Of a stretch of DNA of 32,159 nt, positions 24,772-31,642 are shown one piece after another; positions within the stretch are counted from its first letter, which is position 1; every line of letters starts with the position of its first letter. The notes under the pieces were generated by a model. It was not told the DNA's origin and searched no databases. It saw only the letters and a list, made by a program, of their open reading frames with translations. The stretch lies in contig CABVDR010000030.1 of the NCBI GenBank assembly GCA_902497145.1, positions 1-32,159 on the forward strand. Reading direction: 5' to 3'. The position numbers were made by a program, and so were the translations under genes. The stretch comes from an uncultured Oscillospiraceae bacterium (GTDB lineage Bacteria > Bacillota > Clostridia > Oscillospirales > Oscillospiraceae).

Positions 24772-25408
24772 CGTCCACCTCTCCTTTCTCAATCTCCTGC
24801 ACCCGCTGGATGAGGGCCAGCAGAACGCCCAGGATGATCACGCCGGGAATGGCCACCAGCACCACCACCAGGGGCAGGGGCGGAGCCTCCTCCGCGTCGG
24901 TGGTAAAGCCCCAGATCATCAGAGCCATGAGTCCCGCCATCAGAGCCACTGTGAGCACCGTGACCACCGCCGGAGCCACATACCGCAGGCGCTTGGTGTC
25001 CTCCACCTGCTTGTTGAGGAAGGTGGTGCCCTCCCGCTCCAGACGATCCATCTGCTCCAGCAGGGCAGCGGCGTCCAGATCGTCCAGCCGCTCCTCCTTG
25101 TCGCTGAGGGTGCGGCAGAGCTGGATGGATTGCTCCAGGTTTTTCTTGTCCCGCTCCAGGGTGACCAGGTGGCGGCGCATACCGTCGCCCACGGTGTGGG
25201 TGCCCGACTGCATTTTGCGGATCTCCTCCAGAGGGACACCCAGCTTGCGCAGGAGCTTTACCTGCCGCAGCTGGTCTACCTCCCGGGGACCGTACTCCCG
25301 GTAGCCATTTTCGCTGTTGCGCCGGGGGGCGATGAGTCCCTGCTCCTCGTAGAAGCGAATATTCTTTTTGGTGATGCCCACCTGGGCCTCCACCTCGTTG
25401 ATTTTCAC
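24755..25408 (-). CDS. Membrane-anchored MerR-family transcriptional regulator
   Basis: A 217-residue regulator. Residues 1-70 are a MerR winged helix (KINEVEAQVGITKKNIRFYE, NGYREYG, LGVPLEEIRKM), about 75-130 a coiled-coil dimer helix, then two membrane helices (about 144-168 and 179-200) and the tail RVQEIEKGEVDDAKKY. Metal-binding cysteines of CueR or MerR are missing, so the ligand is not a thiol-bound metal; a membrane signal is more likely. GTG 25408 was chosen since it starts at the conserved KINE and has GGGGG eight bases before. A MerR-type promoter with a dyad lies just upstream, indicating self-regulation. It heads an overlapping four-gene operon. Confidence 0.88.
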   Translation of the reverse strand: MKINEVEAQVGITKKNIRFYEEQGLIAPRRNSENGYREYGPREVDQLRQVKLLRKLGVPLEEIRKMQSGTHTVGDGMRRHLVTLERDKKNLEQSIQLCRTLSDKEERLDDLDAAALLEQMDRLEREGTTFLNKQVEDTKRLRYVAPAVVTVLTVALMAGLMALMIWGFTTDAEEAPPLPLVVVLVAIPGVIILGVLLALIQRVQEIEKGEVDDAKKY

Positions 25409-25432
25409 AGGTCGTTCCCCCTTTGCTCCTTC

Positions 25433-25463
25433 AGTGTATACCTTCCACAAGGGGGAAGGTCAA
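25433..25463 (-). promoter_or_regulatory. MerR-type promoter with 19-bp spacer and dyad operator
   Basis: On the minus strand TTGACC (25463-25458) and TACACT (25438-25433) are 19 bases apart, the over-long spacing that MerR proteins correct by twisting DNA. The spacer holds the perfect dyad ACCTTCC-N7-GGAAGGT (25440-25460), very like known MerR-family operators such as that of CueR. Confidence 0.85.
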
Positions 25464-25482
25464 GATTTTTTTGCGTTTTTTC

Positions 25483-25516
25483 GGAAAAAGTAAGCCCTCC
25501 ACCAGGTGGAGGGCTC
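25483..25516 (-). terminator. Intrinsic terminator of the XRE-regulator gene
   Basis: AGCCCTCCA pairs with TGGAGGGCT (25493-25501 with 25507-25515, loop CCAGG). On the minus strand TTACTTTTT follows. It separates this gene from the MerR promoter 20 bases away. Confidence 0.85.
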
Positions 25517-25523
25517 ATCTACC

Positions 25524-26453
25524 TTATTCTTCATCTTTGTCATCCAAGAGATGGCTGACCAGAGCGCACAGCACTCCGGCGATAGGGTAGACGATCCAGC
25601 CCCAACGCCATCCGATGGAGTTTTTGTAGTCGTTGACCAGTGCCATCCCTCCAAAGCCGACAGCCAAAAAGAGAATGGTGGCAACCAACATGATGGCCCC
25701 GCAGATGCGGTCAATCTTTTTGCGCCTGGCCTTGGCCTCAGGGCTGGGGTCGTGCTCCCGGTTCCAGTTTTCGATCTCGTACTTCTCCATACGCATGCCG
25801 GCCCACACCAGCACGGAGACAGACAGAGCAAGATCCAGCAAAAAGAAGGAGAACAGAGTGGCCTCCCGGCGGTCGCCGCCCGCCTCTGCCCAGGAGGAGA
25901 GAAGAATTAGCCACACCACGCCGATCAGAATGGCAGCAATGGGCAGAGCGATGAGATAGGGGTAGCGGTGGGTATAGGCCTCACGTTGGACTGGCGTGTA
26001 GATCTGAGGAATGGTGGGGTGCAGTTGAACGTAGTGGTCGTGGTTCATGCAGGCCACCACCAGGATGGCGACCGCCACCGCAATGGCAGACAGGATCACC
26101 GCTCCGCACCAGGTATCGGGCATGCCGGCCAGGCCGTACAGGCCCAGGGCGGCGGCGATCCCCAGAAGGATCAGCCCCACTCCCCCGGCCACTGCGTTGG
26201 AAAAGACGTTCATATGCCGGTCGTAGCCCATGGCGTCCTCCTGACAGGCGGCTTGGGCATCACCCCGGACCAGAGTGTCCAGGTCGGTCTGAAACAGGCT
26301 GCACAGGGTCATCAGCTTCTCCATCTCGGGAAAGCTGGTGTTGGATTCCCACTTACTCACCGACTGGCGGGACACCTCAAGCCGCTCGGCCAGCTCCTCC
26401 TGGGTTAGACCCTCCCGGGCACGGTAATATTGCAGATTTTCACCAAAGCTCAT
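25524..26453 (-). CDS. XRE-family regulator with multi-helix membrane domain
   Basis: A 309-residue protein. Residues 1-60 are a helix-turn-helix of the Cro/CI (HTH_3) type (LQYYRAREGLTQEELAERLEVSRQSVSKWE); the rest is membrane, with about six hydrophobic segments (near 84-106, 113-135, 168-186, 199-219, 249-271 and 281-300). Such DNA-binding membrane proteins are common in Clostridia and probably sense envelope state or small molecules, but no ligand is known to me. ATG 26453 has AAAGGAGGATC upstream. It lies downstream of dnaI on the same strand with no clear terminator between, and next to another membrane-bound regulator of the MerR type. Confidence 0.88.
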   Translation of the reverse strand: MSFGENLQYYRAREGLTQEELAERLEVSRQSVSKWESNTSFPEMEKLMTLCSLFQTDLDTLVRGDAQAACQEDAMGYDRHMNVFSNAVAGGVGLILLGIAAALGLYGLAGMPDTWCGAVILSAIAVAVAILVVACMNHDHYVQLHPTIPQIYTPVQREAYTHRYPYLIALPIAAILIGVVWLILLSSWAEAGGDRREATLFSFFLLDLALSVSVLVWAGMRMEKYEIENWNREHDPSPEAKARRKKIDRICGAIMLVATILFLAVGFGGMALVNDYKNSIGWRWGWIVYPIAGVLCALVSHLLDDKDEE

Positions 26454-26498
26454 GGCGAGATCCTCCTTTCAAGGTGGTTCCAGCTTACCAGAGCAGCG

Positions 26499-26559
26499 GC
26501 GCAACCGGAACCAAATGGGGGTTGCGTTTGCCGATCTCGTCGTAAACTTTCGGTTGCGC
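26499..26559. promoter_or_regulatory. Three GCAACC/GGTTGC sites upstream of the XRE regulator
   Basis: GCGCAACCG (26499-26507), GGTTGCG (26520-26526) and CGGTTGCGC (26551-26559) lie within 61 bases; the outer two are perfect 9-bp inverted copies. They are 46-106 bases before the XRE start and may be its own operators. No strong promoter hexamers are visible here. Confidence 0.5.
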
Positions 26560-26575
26560 GGGCATTTTTTGGGCC

Positions 26576-27580
26576 TTAAATCTGATTTTTCTTCAGCAGA
26601 CGGATGTCGTCGCCGAAGAAGTGGAGCACGTGGTACTCTCCCATGAGGCGGGAGGCGATCTGGGGGGAGTAGCGCCGGGCGGCCTCCTCCATGGTGAGGT
26701 TGGAGGAGATGACGGTGTGCTTTTCCCCCACCAGGCGGGTGTTGAGCAGCTCGTAGAGGGCGGACTGGACAAACTGGGTGGTGAGCTCGCTGCCCAGGTC
26801 GTCCAAAATCAGCAGGTCGCAGGTGAGGTAGCGCCGGGTCTCGTCCCGGGCCTCCTGTACCCCCTGGGTGTCCCGCTGGAACTTGCGGGTCTCAAACTGA
26901 GCGAAGATGTTGCCTGCCGTGTCGTAGACCACAGAAAATCCCTGCTCTGACACGCTGCGGGCGATGCAGGCGGACAGGAAGGTCTTGCCCAGGCCGGGAG
27001 CCCCGGTGAGAAACAGATTTTTCAGGGCAAAACGGCCAAACTTCTGGGCGTAGTTGAGGCAGACCTCATAGACCAGATCCATGTTGGCCCGGGGAGAGGT
27101 GCCCCGGCCGGGCCAGGGAGTCTCGCTGTAATAGTCCAGGCGGAAGGTGTCAAAGGACTGCTCCCCCAGATCCAGCAGCTTGGACAGCTCCTGGATCTGC
27201 TCCTGGGCGCATAGCTCCTTTAAACACTGGCACATCTGCGCCCCCCGCCAGCCGGTGTCGTTGCACAGGGGACAGGCGGGCTTAGGGTCCAGGGCGTCCT
27301 CGGGCAGGCCCATGGCCCCCAGCAGGACTGCCCGCTCCTGCTGAATGTCCAGGTTTTTGTCCCGGATGGCCCGCACCGCTGCGCCCGCATCCTCTCCGCG
27401 GCGCAAAGAGGCGGCTACCAGCTGGGCCATGGTGCCCTGGAGCTGGCGGTCCAGCTTGGCCAGACGGGGTTCCCGGGCGTAGAGCTGCTGCCGCAGCTGC
27501 TCCCGCTGGTCCTCCCGGCGGCGCTTGTTCTCCTCTAGCCGGGCGGTGGCCCGGCGCAGCACATTGGCGTCGTATGCCAT
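26576..27580 (-). CDS. DnaI/DnaC-type replicative helicase loader ATPase
   Basis: A 334-residue AAA+ ATPase that loads the replicative helicase. A charged helical N-terminal part (1-95) is followed by a zinc-type cluster, CPLCNDTGWRGAQMCQC (Cys103, 106, 117, 119), then the ATPase with Walker A GAPGLGKT (193-200), Walker B LLILDDLG (256-263), sensor SSNLT and an arginine-finger region (SRLMGEY). This arrangement matches DnaI/DnaC loaders of Firmicutes. ATG 27580 is 3 bases after the dnaD-like stop, with AAGGAGG inside that gene as ribosome site. The pairing with DnaD supports a primosome role. Confidence 0.9.
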   Translation of the reverse strand: MAYDANVLRRATARLEENKRRREDQREQLRQQLYAREPRLAKLDRQLQGTMAQLVAASLRRGEDAGAAVRAIRDKNLDIQQERAVLLGAMGLPEDALDPKPACPLCNDTGWRGAQMCQCLKELCAQEQIQELSKLLDLGEQSFDTFRLDYYSETPWPGRGTSPRANMDLVYEVCLNYAQKFGRFALKNLFLTGAPGLGKTFLSACIARSVSEQGFSVVYDTAGNIFAQFETRKFQRDTQGVQEARDETRRYLTCDLLILDDLGSELTTQFVQSALYELLNTRLVGEKHTVISSNLTMEEAARRYSPQIASRLMGEYHVLHFFGDDIRLLKKNQI

Positions 27581-27583
27581 TTA

Positions 27584-28528
27584 CTAGCCCTCCTTCTTCA
27601 TCTGCTCCATCAGGCGGCGCATCCGCTCCATATCCTCCCGGGCCTGCTGGGCCTCCCGGTCGGCCTGGGCCGGAGAGGGGGCGGGGGCGGCCTGCACCGG
27701 CCGGGGGTCCCGGTCCCCCGCCTGGATGGCGGCCAGGGTGTGCAGTCCCTTCTCGTGCCAGCGGCGGAGAATGCCGTTCATGTAGCTCCAGTCCATGGAC
27801 TGCTTTTTCATCACCGTGCGCTCGTAGGCCGCCCGCAGGGCGCCGTCGTCAAAGCCCATGGCGTCCCAGGCGGCGATGTAGTTCTTCTCCCGCTCCACCA
27901 GAGGCCGGGGCGGGATGTCCAGCAGCCGCAGCACCTCAGCGCCCCGGCCGCGGAGCCTGGCCAGAGTCTGGAGGTGGCGCTCGGCGGCCTCCACCGTGTC
28001 GATGCCCTGCCGGGCCCAGGCAAACCCCTCCTTGCGGATCTGGGAGAGGAAGGGGCGGCGGCCAGGGCCGTACTTGCGCTCCATCTCCTCAATGCACCAG
28101 CCCACCAGCAGGAAGATGACCTCGGTGGGCAGGGCCAGATAGTCGTAGAGGGTGTAGAGGATCTTCAGATCGTTGGCGGTGAGCTTTTTGCCCAGCCGCC
28201 GCTCCACCTCGTCGCACAGGGCGGGGAAGGTGGAGGCCTTGTCGCTGAGGGCGGTGTTGATGTCCTCCAGGGCGTACTCCGGGGGAGCAGGTTCGGGAAC
28301 GGGAGCGGCAGGGGCGGAGGACAGCTCCCGGGGGGCCATGCCCTGACTTTGAAGAGCCTCCAGGGCGGCCTGTTTGCGCTCCACCGGCCAGGGGAGCCCC
28401 TCCAGGCCGTTGCGGCGCAGCAGATGTAAGTACAGCAGGGCGGCGTCGCCGTTGTCCAGTTTGATGAGACGCTGGACCGCCTGGTCAGGCAGGGCCAGCA
28501 CGCTGCCCGGCAGCAGGCTTTGAGTCAT
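27584..28528 (-). CDS. DnaD-domain primosomal protein
   Basis: A 314-residue protein. The N-terminal part (1-95) is a likely winged-helix region with a Pro/Ala linker; about 110-190 and 205-275 resemble DnaD domains, ending in the typical WSYMNGILRRWHEKGL motif, which is the DnaD YxxxI-type DNA-binding signature. The C-terminus is charged coiled coil. DnaD remodels DNA at the origin and recruits the loader. ATG 28528 is preceded on the minus strand by GAGGAGGAG; open sequence upstream in this frame is only the antisense of the helicase gene. It forms an operon with the helicase loader. Confidence 0.9.
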   Translation of the reverse strand: MTQSLLPGSVLALPDQAVQRLIKLDNGDAALLYLHLLRRNGLEGLPWPVERKQAALEALQSQGMAPRELSSAPAAPVPEPAPPEYALEDINTALSDKASTFPALCDEVERRLGKKLTANDLKILYTLYDYLALPTEVIFLLVGWCIEEMERKYGPGRRPFLSQIRKEGFAWARQGIDTVEAAERHLQTLARLRGRGAEVLRLLDIPPRPLVEREKNYIAAWDAMGFDDGALRAAYERTVMKKQSMDWSYMNGILRRWHEKGLHTLAAIQAGDRDPRPVQAAPAPSPAQADREAQQAREDMERMRRLMEQMKKEG

Positions 28529-28576
28529 GGGGACTCCTCCTCTCCCGGCCCGGAGGGCCGTTTTTCGTAGGCCTAT

Positions 28577-28605
28577 ATTGTACCGCAAAACGCCCCGGGA
28601 GTAAA
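28577..28605 (-). promoter_or_regulatory. Promoter of the dnaD-dnaI operon
   Basis: Minus-strand TTTACT (28605-28600), 17 bases, TACAAT (28582-28577). The start point near 28570 gives a leader of about 42 nucleotides containing a CGGCCC/GGGCCG hairpin. Confidence 0.7.
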
Positions 28606-28688
28606 GAAGACAGTTGTGGAACGAAAGGTTTTCCTGTGGAAAGCAGGAAAAACGGATGGAAAGAGGGGGCGTTTGGGTAAAATATTGG

Positions 28689-28717
28689 TGGACAAGGGGA
28701 AAAGGGGAGACTATAAT
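28689..28717 (+). promoter_or_regulatory. Promoter of the DEAD-box helicase gene
   Basis: TGGACA (28689-28694), 17 bases, TATAAT (28712-28717): near-consensus. The start point near 28724 leaves a leader of about 159 nucleotides. Confidence 0.85.
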
Positions 28718-28723
28718 AAAAAA

Positions 28724-28882
28724 TGATATCGCTTTTTTAGAAAGCGGTAAGCATAAAGAAGGAAAAGGCAGGGAGTGTCTCCCCGCCGGATTCGGGGCCG
28801 CGCCGGAGAGCGGGCGTTTCCGCACAGACTGTGTGGGTTGGGAAGGCCTTGGATCACCACACAGGAAGAAAGGAAACGAAGT
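28724..28882 (+). other. Long 5' leader of the DEAD-box helicase mRNA
   Basis: About 159 transcribed bases without a convincing gene, GC-rich in the middle (28785-28840). Cold-shock helicases in other bacteria carry long structured leaders that control their expression; whether this one does is an inference. No terminator is seen in it. Confidence 0.4.
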
Positions 28883-30058
28883 ATGGAAATCAACGGCGAA
28901 GTGGTAAACGACCAGGTGCGCTATGCCGACCTGGGGCTCAGCCCGGAGCTTATGCGGGCCATTGATAAGAAGGGCTATGTCCAGGCTACCCCGGTGCAGG
29001 GGGGCTCCATCCCTTATTTTATGGAGTATAAGGATGTGATCGCCAAGGCCCCCACCGGCACGGGCAAGACCTTTGCCTTCGGCATCCCCATGGTGGAGCA
29101 CATCGACCCGGAGAGCCGGGACGTGCAGGGCCTGGTGCTGGCCCCCACCCGGGAGCTGGCCATCCAGATCCGGGACGAGCTGCGAGACCTGTGCGCCTTC
29201 AAGGAGGGCGTGCGCACCGTATGCCTGTACGGCGGCCAGCCCATCGACAAGCAGATCACTCAGCTGAAGAAGGACCCCCAGATCGTGGTGGCCACCCCCG
29301 GGCGGCTGATGGACCACGTGAAGCGGCGCACGGTGCGTCTGGACAAGGTGCAGACCGTGGTGCTGGACGAGGCCGACCGGATGCTGGACATGGGCTTTAT
29401 CAAGGACGTGACCCGCATTCTGGACCTGATGCCCAAGCGTCGCAATCTGGGCCTCTTTTCCGCCACCATCTCCCGGGAGGTCATGGACATCTCCTGGGTG
29501 TACCAGCGCGACCCGGTGGAGATCACCGTCCGGGCCGATGAGGAGAACAAGCCCGACATTACCCAGTACCGCCTGGACGTGGAGCGCAATGAGAAGGTGG
29601 ACACCATGGTGCGCCTGATGGAGATTGGCAGCTATGACCGGGTCATCGCTTTCTGCAACACCAAGAACATGACCGACCGCCTGGCGGGCCTTCTGCGGAT
29701 GCGTCACATCACCTGTGAGGCCATCCACGGCGACATCCAGCAGCGGGTGCGGGAGAAGACCCTGCAAAAATTCCGGGAGGGACAGCTGCGGGTGCTGGCG
29801 GCCACCGATGTGGCGGCCCGGGGCCTGGACATCGACGATGTGGACGCGGTGTTCAACTACGACGTGCCAGACGAGAACGAGTACTATATCCACCGCATCG
29901 GCCGCACCGGCCGTGCCAAGCGTCACGGTGTGGCCTTCTCTCTGGTGTCCAACATCACCGAAGGCATCCGCCTGGACGACATTCAGAAGAACACCGGAAA
30001 CAACATCCAGTACGTCCACCTCAACGCCCAGGGGGAGCTGGAGCCGGGTAAGAAGTAA
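28883..30058 (+). CDS. DEAD-box ATP-dependent RNA helicase
   Basis: A 391-residue helicase core: Q motif (Y32, Q39), motif I APTGTGKT (56-63), Ia PTRELA (88-93), Ib TPGR, II DEAD (162-165), III SAT (193-195), and in the second lobe ARGLDI and HRIGRTGRA. There is almost no extension after the core, so it is a minimal form related to RhlE/CshA and lacks an RNA-specific tail. The role is ATP-driven RNA unwinding in ribosome assembly or mRNA decay. ATG 28883 has GAAAGGAAA upstream; in-frame sequence before it lies in the leader without a ribosome site. Confidence 0.95.
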   Translation: MEINGEVVNDQVRYADLGLSPELMRAIDKKGYVQATPVQGGSIPYFMEYKDVIAKAPTGTGKTFAFGIPMVEHIDPESRDVQGLVLAPTRELAIQIRDELRDLCAFKEGVRTVCLYGGQPIDKQITQLKKDPQIVVATPGRLMDHVKRRTVRLDKVQTVVLDEADRMLDMGFIKDVTRILDLMPKRRNLGLFSATISREVMDISWVYQRDPVEITVRADEENKPDITQYRLDVERNEKVDTMVRLMEIGSYDRVIAFCNTKNMTDRLAGLLRMRHITCEAIHGDIQQRVREKTLQKFREGQLRVLAATDVAARGLDIDDVDAVFNYDVPDENEYYIHRIGRTGRAKRHGVAFSLVSNITEGIRLDDIQKNTGNNIQYVHLNAQGELEPGKK

Positions 30059-30157
30059 ATCTTAATCTGTTTTTTATCTTGTCCCCATCACTTTTTTATC
30101 CCTCCCGCCGTATGATAGAGGAGAACAAAGAAACCCCATACGGAAGGAGTTTGGAAT

Positions 30158-30364
30158 ATGAATAAGCGGCTTTACAAGACCGAGGATGGAGACAAGATGA
30201 TCTGCGGCGTGTGCGGCGGCATCGCGGAGTACTTTGACATCGATCCCACCCTGGTGCGGGTGGGCTGGGTGATCGCCGGGTGCATGGCCTCCTTTGGCCT
30301 GTGGGCCTACCTGCTGTGCGCCATCGTGATGCCCCGCAAGAGCGACGTATATCCCCAGCTGTAA
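30158..30364 (+). CDS. PspC-domain membrane protein
   Basis: A 68-residue protein with the PspC signature: RLYKTEDGDKMICGVCGGIAEYFDIDPTLVR split over the first 35 residues, then one or two membrane-inserting helices (about 36-58). PspC domains belong to phage-shock envelope stress systems, where they sit in the membrane and signal damage; in Firmicutes stand-alone short copies are common with unclear targets. ATG 30158 has GGAAGGAG upstream. It is flanked by the helicase gene and a terminator, and no other psp gene is in view. Confidence 0.92.
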   Translation: MNKRLYKTEDGDKMICGVCGGIAEYFDIDPTLVRVGWVIAGCMASFGLWAYLLCAIVMPRKSDVYPQL

Positions 30365-30380
30365 CAACGCATCCTGATTT

Positions 30381-30408
30381 GGACGGCAGATTCTTGCCGC
30401 CCTTTTTT
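30381..30408 (+). terminator. Intrinsic terminator of the PspC gene
   Basis: GGACGGCA (30381-30388) pairs with TGCCGCCC (30395-30402) with one mismatch, loop GATTCT, followed by six T. Confidence 0.85.
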
Positions 30409-30440
30409 ATACCATATAAATATGTAAGGAGGACAAACCC

Positions 30441-31304
30441 ATGGAGACACTGCGCTGCTCTACCACTCAGGATATCCCCCGGCTGCGGGAGCTGTGGTAT
30501 CTGGCCTTCGGGGATGACGGGGCCTATGTGGACAATTTTTTTGACACCTACTACAGGCCGGAGCGGATGCTGGTGCTGGAGGAGGACGGCGTGGTCCAGT
30601 CCATGACAGCCTGGTTTGACACCACGTTTGTGGTACCGGGAGACGGGGATTTCCGGGCGGCCTACCTCTATGCCGTGGCCACCCATCCCGACTGCCGTGG
30701 CCGTGGTATGTCCGGGCGGCTGCTGGCCTGGGCAGACGACTATTTCCGCTCTCTGGGGATCCCGGCAGTGACTACGGTCCCCGCGGAACCTTCTCTCCAC
30801 AACTTTTTTGGAGCCAACGGCTTCCGGGAGTGCTTTGTCCATCAACAATTCTTTCACCTGCGGGAGGATTGGGCCCCTGCTCCCGAAGGGTCTGCCCCTG
30901 ACTTAAAGCAGCTCACTCCGGCGGAGTACGCCGTCCTGCGGGAGACCATCCTGGCGCCCCGGGTACACATTCGGATTTCGGAGGAAGTGGCTGCCTATCA
31001 GGCGGGCTGCTGTGCCCTGCACCCAGCGGGAGGTCTGTGCGCGCTGGATTGTCCCCACGGGGCCGCGGTCTTGTGTGCCGAAGGAATGGAAAGCGGCAGT
31101 CTGCTTCTGAAGGAGCTCCTCTGTCCCCCCGAGGACATGGATTGGGTTTTGGGCTGGATATCGGTGCTCCTCCCGGACTGGTCGGGAGCCTTCCGTACCC
31201 CGGATGGGGACACGCCCTTTGGGATGCTGAAATGGCTGGACCCAGACCGGGCAGAACGCTGGGACTGGAGCCGCCGCGCCTATCTGGGACTGGCCTTTGA
31301 TTGA
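30441..31304 (+). CDS. GNAT-family N-acetyltransferase (Eis-like length)
   Basis: A 287-residue protein. The N-terminal half is a GNAT domain with the acetyl-CoA binding motif A, YAVATHPDCRGRGMSGRLLAWA (about 76-97), and motif B-like HNFFGANGF. The C-terminal half (about 150-287) is a second region without clear motifs, resembling the layout of Eis-type acetyltransferases that modify amines. The substrate is unknown. ATG 30441 has TAAGGAGGA upstream. It is isolated between two terminators and therefore monocistronic. Confidence 0.85.
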   Translation: METLRCSTTQDIPRLRELWYLAFGDDGAYVDNFFDTYYRPERMLVLEEDGVVQSMTAWFDTTFVVPGDGDFRAAYLYAVATHPDCRGRGMSGRLLAWADDYFRSLGIPAVTTVPAEPSLHNFFGANGFRECFVHQQFFHLREDWAPAPEGSAPDLKQLTPAEYAVLRETILAPRVHIRISEEVAAYQAGCCALHPAGGLCALDCPHGAAVLCAEGMESGSLLLKELLCPPEDMDWVLGWISVLLPDWSGAFRTPDGDTPFGMLKWLDPDRAERWDWSRRAYLGLAFD

Positions 31305-31348
31305 AGGGAAAACGTCATTCAGAGGGCCGCCTCTGATATGACATTTAC

Positions 31349-31387
31349 AAATGGTTGGATTTCTCTTTTGGAATCCAACCATTTTTT
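31349..31387 (+). terminator. Intrinsic terminator of the GNAT gene
   Basis: A 13-bp perfect stem, AAATGGTTGGATT (31349-31361) with AATCCAACCATTT (31372-31384), followed by further T. The rest of 31305-31642 contains only the gdhA promoter and leader. Confidence 0.9.
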
Positions 31388-31487
31388 GTATAAATTAACA
31401 GGCGAAACGTTTGATTACCGTAAAATCAAGCAAAAAATAAAACTCGCCACAGCTGTTTTGTTGTGGTGACATCCACAAAAAATTTGC

Positions 31488-31515
31488 TTTACTTCCGGCG
31501 ATTTTATGTTATGCT
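31488..31515 (+). promoter_or_regulatory. Possible promoter of gdhA
   Basis: TTTACT (31488-31493), 16 bases, TATGCT (31510-31515), with an overlapping TATACA at 31515. The start point near 31522 would give a leader of about 120 nucleotides holding an imperfect TTTTCCGGA/TCCGGGGAAAA hairpin (31541-31577). Confidence 0.5.
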
Positions 31516-31642
31516 ATACATAAGGATACGCGATAGGTTCCCTTTTCCGGACACTTTAAAAAGACATCCGGGGAAAAATGAAGGAAATCTGTCAGTTTTC
31601 AAGTTAAGTGCCACAAAAATTTATCGTAGGAGGAATGTAGCG

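Noticed and set aside
28545..28569. Plus-strand hairpin CGGCCC-GGA-GGGCCG followed by TTTTT
   Set aside because: No plus-strand gene ends here; it lies in the leader of the minus-strand dnaD gene, where it lacks a T-run.
28529..30019. Long minus-strand extension of the DnaD frame across the helicase gene
   Set aside because: The extension lies opposite the helicase motifs, while a strong ribosome site, promoter and the known DnaD start all point to ATG 28528.
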